Origin: Anaerolineae bacterium
GTDB lineage: Bacteria; Chloroflexota; Anaerolineae; Aggregatilineales; UBA3940
Direction: 5' to 3'
Assembly: GCA_020852775.1 (NCBI GenBank)
Contig: JADZAD010000031.1
Coordinates: forward strand, 1-8,186
Length of the DNA: 8,186 bases
In this document: positions 6,605 to 8,186 of the stretch, piece by piece
Numbering within the stretch: position 1 is the first letter of the stretch
Layout: each line of letters starts with the position of its first letter
The notes under the pieces: model-generated
Seen by the model: only the letters and a program-made list of their open reading frames with translations
Told to the model about the DNA's origin: nothing
The model's database searches: none
Made by a program: the position numbers and the translations under genes

Positions 6605-8186
6605 ATGGGCTATCTGAAGAATGGCCAGAGAAACAGGCAGGAGCATAAGCTGGTGCTTCTCCTGCCCCTGCTGATCGTGGTAACTGCAGGATGTGTACTG
6701 GCGGGGGGCTCAACACCCCCCGCTGTTTCTGTTGAAGCCGAGGAGGGCAAAGGCCCAACCGAGGTGGCGCCTGATGCCGGGCCAGTGGCTGCAACAATCC
6801 CTCCTGCCACGTCTACCGAATCCGTGCCAACAGCGCTTCCCACGGCTACACCCTCTCCTGCTGCTACCGCACTGCCGGCGGTGGTCATCGCGCGGCCTCA
6901 GGAGATCGAGCGGGGCTACATTCCGAACCCGGGGATGGGCTGGCAGGATTCTGACAGGCCCCGTACACGTTTCCCGGAGACGGTGGGGTATGGGCGCTAT
7001 AACTGGTCAACACTGAACCCTGCAGAGGGTACCTATGATTGGTCATCCATCGAGGCGCTCCGGGCGCAGATGCGCGCGGCAGGCGGGCAGTTCAGTTTCC
7101 GGGTACGCACCGTCCAGCCAGAGCCATGGGGGCCCGGCCTGACTGCGCCGCAGTGGGTCATTGACCTGGGCTTGCGGGTCACCGGTGACCCCGGCGAGGA
7201 AGAGCCTGTCTACTCAACCTGCCTGTTTCTTGAGAAGCATGCCAGCCTCATTGATGAACTGCGAAAGCGATACGATGGTGACCCGGAGGTAGCATACATC
7301 GACATAGGCTCGTATGGCTTCTATGGGGAATGGGATTCGCCGCAGTATGACCCGACCGAAGGAAGCCTTGACTGGCATACCCGCCGCCGTATCGTTGATA
7401 TGTATCTTGGTGGGGAAGCAACCCGCCCCTGCCTTGCCCCGGACGGCACGGTGCAGAATGTCAGCTACGCTTATACCGGCTTCCAGGCTACCCGCCTGAT
7501 GGCTCCCTACACCCCGTGGGGGGAAGATACAACGATCTACGCGGTATCCCGGCGCCCGGATGTAGGCATCCGGCATGACTCGCTGGGCTCGGAAGAGCAT
7601 CAGGACGCGTATCGTGAACAGATTGGCGGGCTGGTTAACCAGGTCTGGCAGGTCGCACCGATCGCGTTCGAGTTCTCCTATGACGCGGCAACCCCAGAGG
7701 CGCTGGCCAGTGCACGGCGGTTCGTGCAGGAAACTCACGCCTCTTATGTCCGCAACAATTTCGGTTACGACCGGGGGGATAACACCGCGATTGAATCGGT
7801 GCTGGAGGTGCTGGGCTATCGCCTCGTGCTGCGCGAGATGCGCTGGTCAGCCTCTGCAAAGCCCGGTGCGTTCATCACATTTGAAAGCATATGGGTGAAC
7901 ACGGGCTCTGCGCCACCCTACACGGCATATCCTCTGGTGCTGTACCTGACCACCACGCGAGGCGATGTGATCGCTCAATACGATACGCAGGGGATAGACC
8001 TGCGGACGTGGTTCCCCGGGGTGATGATGACGGCCTCACAGGAAGTGCTGCTGCCCGGCGGGCTCCAGCCCGGCGTCTATGACGTGCGTGTGGCGTTTGT
8101 CAACCCGGTGACCCGTGCCAGCGCCCTGAACCTTGCCATCGCAGGCCGTGATGTGCAGGGACGCTATCTGATTGGTGAGATCGTCG
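6605..8186 (+). CDS. Probable lipoprotein with glycoside-hydrolase-like barrel and DUF4832-type C-terminal domain (3' partial)
   Basis: The frame is open from ATG 6605 to the right edge (527 residues seen, no stop). A basic N-terminus and hydrophobic run (16-29) lead to TAGC with Cys30, a loose lipobox (Thr rather than Leu/Val/Ile at -3). An Ala/Pro/Thr-rich spacer runs to about residue 92. The barrel-like region has IPNPGMGWQ (106-114), YNWSTLNPAEGTYDW (132-146, like the 'W..leP.eG.ydw' segment of clan GH-A enzymes), QFSFRVR (162-168) and DIGSYGFYGEWDS (233-245). Glu242 of GEW is a candidate acid/base, and Glu356 (IAFEFSYD) is a possible second carboxylate. From about 395, LGYRLVLREMRWS and FESIWVNTGSAPPYTAYPLVLYL match the beta-sandwich DUF4832 pattern. 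The closing GVYDVRVAFVNP and GRYLIGEIV resemble the end of that domain, so few residues are probably missing. It likely acts outside the cell on a glycan; no enzyme activity can be assigned. It follows the BcsB-like stop by 15 bases with only a weak ribosome binding site. Confidence 0.75.
   Translation, partial: MGYLKNGQRNRQEHKLVLLLPLLIVVTAGCVLAGGSTPPAVSVEAEEGKGPTEVAPDAGPVAATIPPATSTESVPTALPTATPSPAATALPAVVIARPQEIERGYIPNPGMGWQDSDRPRTRFPETVGYGRYNWSTLNPAEGTYDWSSIEALRAQMRAAGGQFSFRVRTVQPEPWGPGLTAPQWVIDLGLRVTGDPGEEEPVYSTCLFLEKHASLIDELRKRYDGDPEVAYIDIGSYGFYGEWDSPQYDPTEGSLDWHTRRRIVDMYLGGEATRPCLAPDGTVQNVSYAYTGFQATRLMAPYTPWGEDTTIYAVSRRPDVGIRHDSLGSEEHQDAYREQIGGLVNQVWQVAPIAFEFSYDAATPEALASARRFVQETHASYVRNNFGYDRGDNTAIESVLEVLGYRLVLREMRWSASAKPGAFITFESIWVNTGSAPPYTAYPLVLYLTTTRGDVIAQYDTQGIDLRTWFPGVMMTASQEVLLPGGLQPGVYDVRVAFVNPVTRASALNLAIAGRDVQGRYLIGEIV

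Noticed and set aside
6693..7016. A + strand open frame in another phase (and similar ones at 7575-7898 and 7891-8082)
   Set aside because: All lie within the uninterrupted frame from 6605 to the window edge. Their products are Arg/Pro-rich shadows with no domain.
7214..7738. A 174-codon open frame on the - strand
   Set aside because: It is antisense to the glycosidase-like lipoprotein, whose + strand frame has recognisable motifs throughout this stretch.

Overview
The window is a stretch of a cell-surface or secreted polysaccharide locus. All six supported genes lie on the + strand and cover nearly every base. The moderately high GC, the Thr/Pro-rich spacers next to membrane anchors (TPTPTPLP, TPIVTPTLAPVTPGGP) and the mix of Wzz/Wzy/Wzx-type genes with a BcsB-like protein suggest an environmental bacterium, most likely of the Chloroflexota (Anaerolineae-like). 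That is an inference from style; there is no rRNA or other marker in the window.

Layout: (1) the 3' end of a probable GT4-family glycosyltransferase (3-239). (2) After an 87-base gap, a Wzz/chain-length-determinant-like membrane protein (327-1181). (3) An O-antigen ligase/polymerase-type (Wzy_C) integral membrane protein (1193-2704). (4) A Wzx/WzxC-type polysaccharide flippase (2701-4212). (5) A 796-residue BcsB-like membrane-anchored protein with two carbohydrate-binding-type plus flavodoxin-like repeats (4199-6589). (6) A probable lipoprotein with a glycoside-hydrolase-like barrel and a C-terminal DUF4832-type domain (6605 to the right edge), cut off by the window, probably very near its natural end.

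Genes 2 to 6 look like one operon. Their spacings are 11 bases, a 4-base overlap (ATGA), a 14-base overlap and 15 bases, and no terminator-like hairpin lies between them. The logic is that of a Wzx/Wzy pathway: glycosyltransferases build a lipid-linked repeat unit inside the cell, the flippase moves it across the membrane, the polymerase joins the units outside, and the Wzz-like protein sets chain length. The BcsB-like protein and the glycosidase-like lipoprotein would act on the outer face, guiding, binding or trimming the polymer. The unusual point is the BcsB-like gene placed directly behind a flippase, with no cellulose-synthase-type catalytic subunit in view.

No tRNA, rRNA, CRISPR array, insertion sequence or riboswitch was seen. 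There is no gene-free stretch longer than 300 bases.
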